From Ktedonobacter racemifer (GTDB lineage: Bacteria > Chloroflexota > DTOL01 > JACQYG01), in contig DYIS01000140.1 in assembly GCA_020723545.1 (NCBI GenBank), positions 1 to 6,749 of the forward strand: a stretch of DNA of 6,749 nucleotides, read 5' to 3'. Of the stretch, positions 5,666 through 6,749 are shown in pieces. The translations under genes were made by a program, and so were the position numbers. A model generated the notes under the pieces. The model ran no database searches, was not told the origin of the DNA, and worked only from the letters and a program-made list of their open reading frames with translations. Every line of letters starts with the position of its first letter. The first letter of the stretch is position 1.

Positions 5666-6749
5666 TTATTCTCTCCTCTCGTGTTTGGCATCCCTGGCCT
5701 TGGGCAGCAGGGCCAGGCACGAGTCCAGCGGTGCCAAACACAAATTGGCCTCCTTCATCGCGCACCTTGTTCTCATGGACTCACCGCCGCACAACCGTGT
5801 AAAAAGGTTGGCCTTGGCGGCGCACTGCAGGGCCCTCCGCACGTCCACGACCAGCGGCCCCGTGGCGCTGAGCTGGATCGACATCTCATCGTCCTTGCCG
5901 ATTTCGATCTCCCGTTCGCCGTCCAGAGCCAATAGAGAGGGCCGGTAGGCCACCTCCACCTGGTCCCCGATAGAAAGCAGTTTATAACCTGCGATGCCCA
6001 TACTGCCGATCAAGCCCGGGGCAATCGGGGCGGTGACCTCCAGGGGCCCATCTCCCAATCGGATATAGACCCCGTGACGTCGATTGAACCTTGCACAGTA
6101 AAGGTTCCCCCCCACCGATGACAGTCCAATGTTATCGGGCTCAGCCCGGGTGAGGATGATCTCCTTCACCTTCGACATGTCCCAGATGGCCCGGGAGGCG
6201 ACGAACAGATCGGCATATACCACGGCATCCACCAGGGCGATATCGATCAAGCGGCCATCTAACTTGACCTCCAACCTCTTGGTGTGCCTGGCTAACCGGC
6301 GGGAATCAAAGGTTCCAGCCGCCACTACTCCGGCGGCTAAGCCGGCGATGGTGCCCTCGATCATATAGGGAAAAACGTTATTGGTGCCAGTGGAGATGGG
6401 CATGAGGCAGACCTCTCCGCAGCCTTTGGCCACGGCCCGGTTGGTGCCATCACCCCCAATTGTGACGATGCAGCCAACCCCCCTCTCCCGCATCAGGGCC
6501 GCCGCCTGGGTCGAGTCCTCCTGGGTTGCGCGCAGGGGCATATCCAGGATAGATGTCTGCATGGAGAGCCTGGCTCCATCCACGGCCCGGGGCCCGATGC
6601 CGAAGTAATCGGGCATGAAGATAACCTCGTCCACGGCCGCGGCTTCCAGGCCCAGGAGCACCCGCCGCACAATGTTAACCTTTTCCTGGTTATCGAAGAC
6701 CGAGCCATAAGCGACCAACCGTCGGATGTCCTTGCCCGAGGCCGGGTTG
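5666..6749 (-). CDS. acoX: AcoX-family ATP-NAD kinase-like protein (5' end cut by window edge)
   Basis: This is a member of the ATP-NAD/AcoX kinase family, cytosolic proteins found beside acetoin dehydrogenase genes whose exact reaction is unproven. The frame stays open to the right edge: the first visible residues are NPASGKDIRR, so the TTG at 6718 is internal and the true start lies outside. About 360 residues are visible. Residues 98-102 are the GGDGT nucleotide-binding motif of the NAD kinase/diacylglycerol kinase fold, followed by a STGTNN segment near 119-124. The N-terminal NPASGKD segment and the SVFDNQEKVNIVRRVLLGLE stretch are typical of AcoX as I recall the family. After the usual ending (VDVRRALQCAAKANLF) there is a further tail of roughly 44 residues with several cysteines, which I do not recognise. 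It is the first gene of the visible cluster, 81 bp before E1 alpha. Family assignment is firm; function is inferred from context. Confidence 0.87.
   Translation of the reverse strand, partial: NPASGKDIRRLVAYGSVFDNQEKVNIVRRVLLGLEAAAVDEVIFMPDYFGIGPRAVDGARLSMQTSILDMPLRATQEDSTQAAALMRERGVGCIVTIGGDGTNRAVAKGCGEVCLMPISTGTNNVFPYMIEGTIAGLAAGVVAAGTFDSRRLARHTKRLEVKLDGRLIDIALVDAVVYADLFVASRAIWDMSKVKEIILTRAEPDNIGLSSVGGNLYCARFNRRHGVYIRLGDGPLEVTAPIAPGLIGSMGIAGYKLLSIGDQVEVAYRPSLLALDGEREIEIGKDDEMSIQLSATGPLVVDVRRALQCAAKANLFTRLCGGESMRTRCAMKEANLCLAPLDSCLALLPKARDAKHERRE

Noticed and set aside
5129..5935. Long plus-strand open frame (268 codons) spanning the AcoX/E1 alpha junction
   Set aside because: It is antisense to two well-supported genes, has low-complexity composition and shows no recognisable domain; high GC commonly opens such frames.

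Overview
The window is a bacterial, roughly 60% GC, gene-dense segment. Every credible gene lies on the minus strand, so transcription runs from high to low coordinates. Six of the seven genes encode parts of, or accessories to, a lipoate-dependent 2-oxoacid/acetoin dehydrogenase complex. The organism cannot be named from this sequence. Strong AGGAGG-type ribosome binding sites and AcoA/AcoB-type E1 subunits fit an environmental bacterium such as a Chloroflexota, Bacillota or Deltaproteobacteria-like lineage, but this is a weak inference.

Layout in transcription order: an AcoX-type NAD kinase-fold protein cut by the right edge (5666-6749); a first E1 pair, alpha (4607-5584) and beta (3535-4518); a small Lin0512-family protein of unknown function (3083-3475); one E2 acyltransferase with a lipoyl domain and two tandem E3-binding domains (1688-2992); a second E1 pair, alpha (649-1611) and beta (1-535, cut by the left edge). 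No E3 (dihydrolipoamide dehydrogenase) and no lipoate ligase or synthase gene is visible.

The genes read as one operon. All are co-directional, gaps are 59-113 bp, each gene with a visible start has a Shine-Dalgarno site, and I see no convincing terminator. In the simplest model the two E1 heterotetramers decarboxylate related but different substrates (for example acetoin and a 2-oxoacid), and both hand the acyl group to the lipoyl arm of the single E2. E3, encoded elsewhere, would dock on one or both E3-binding domains. AcoX and the Lin0512 protein would be accessories of unproven role.

Non-coding points of interest are a perfect 16-bp inverted repeat between the first E1 beta and the Lin0512 gene, an array of eight degenerate heptamers starting at the stop codon of the second E1 alpha, and a small hairpin between the first E1 alpha and beta. 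The intergenic stretches hold little else apart from ribosome binding sites. No gap reaches 300 bases, and no RNA gene, CRISPR array or mobile element was seen.
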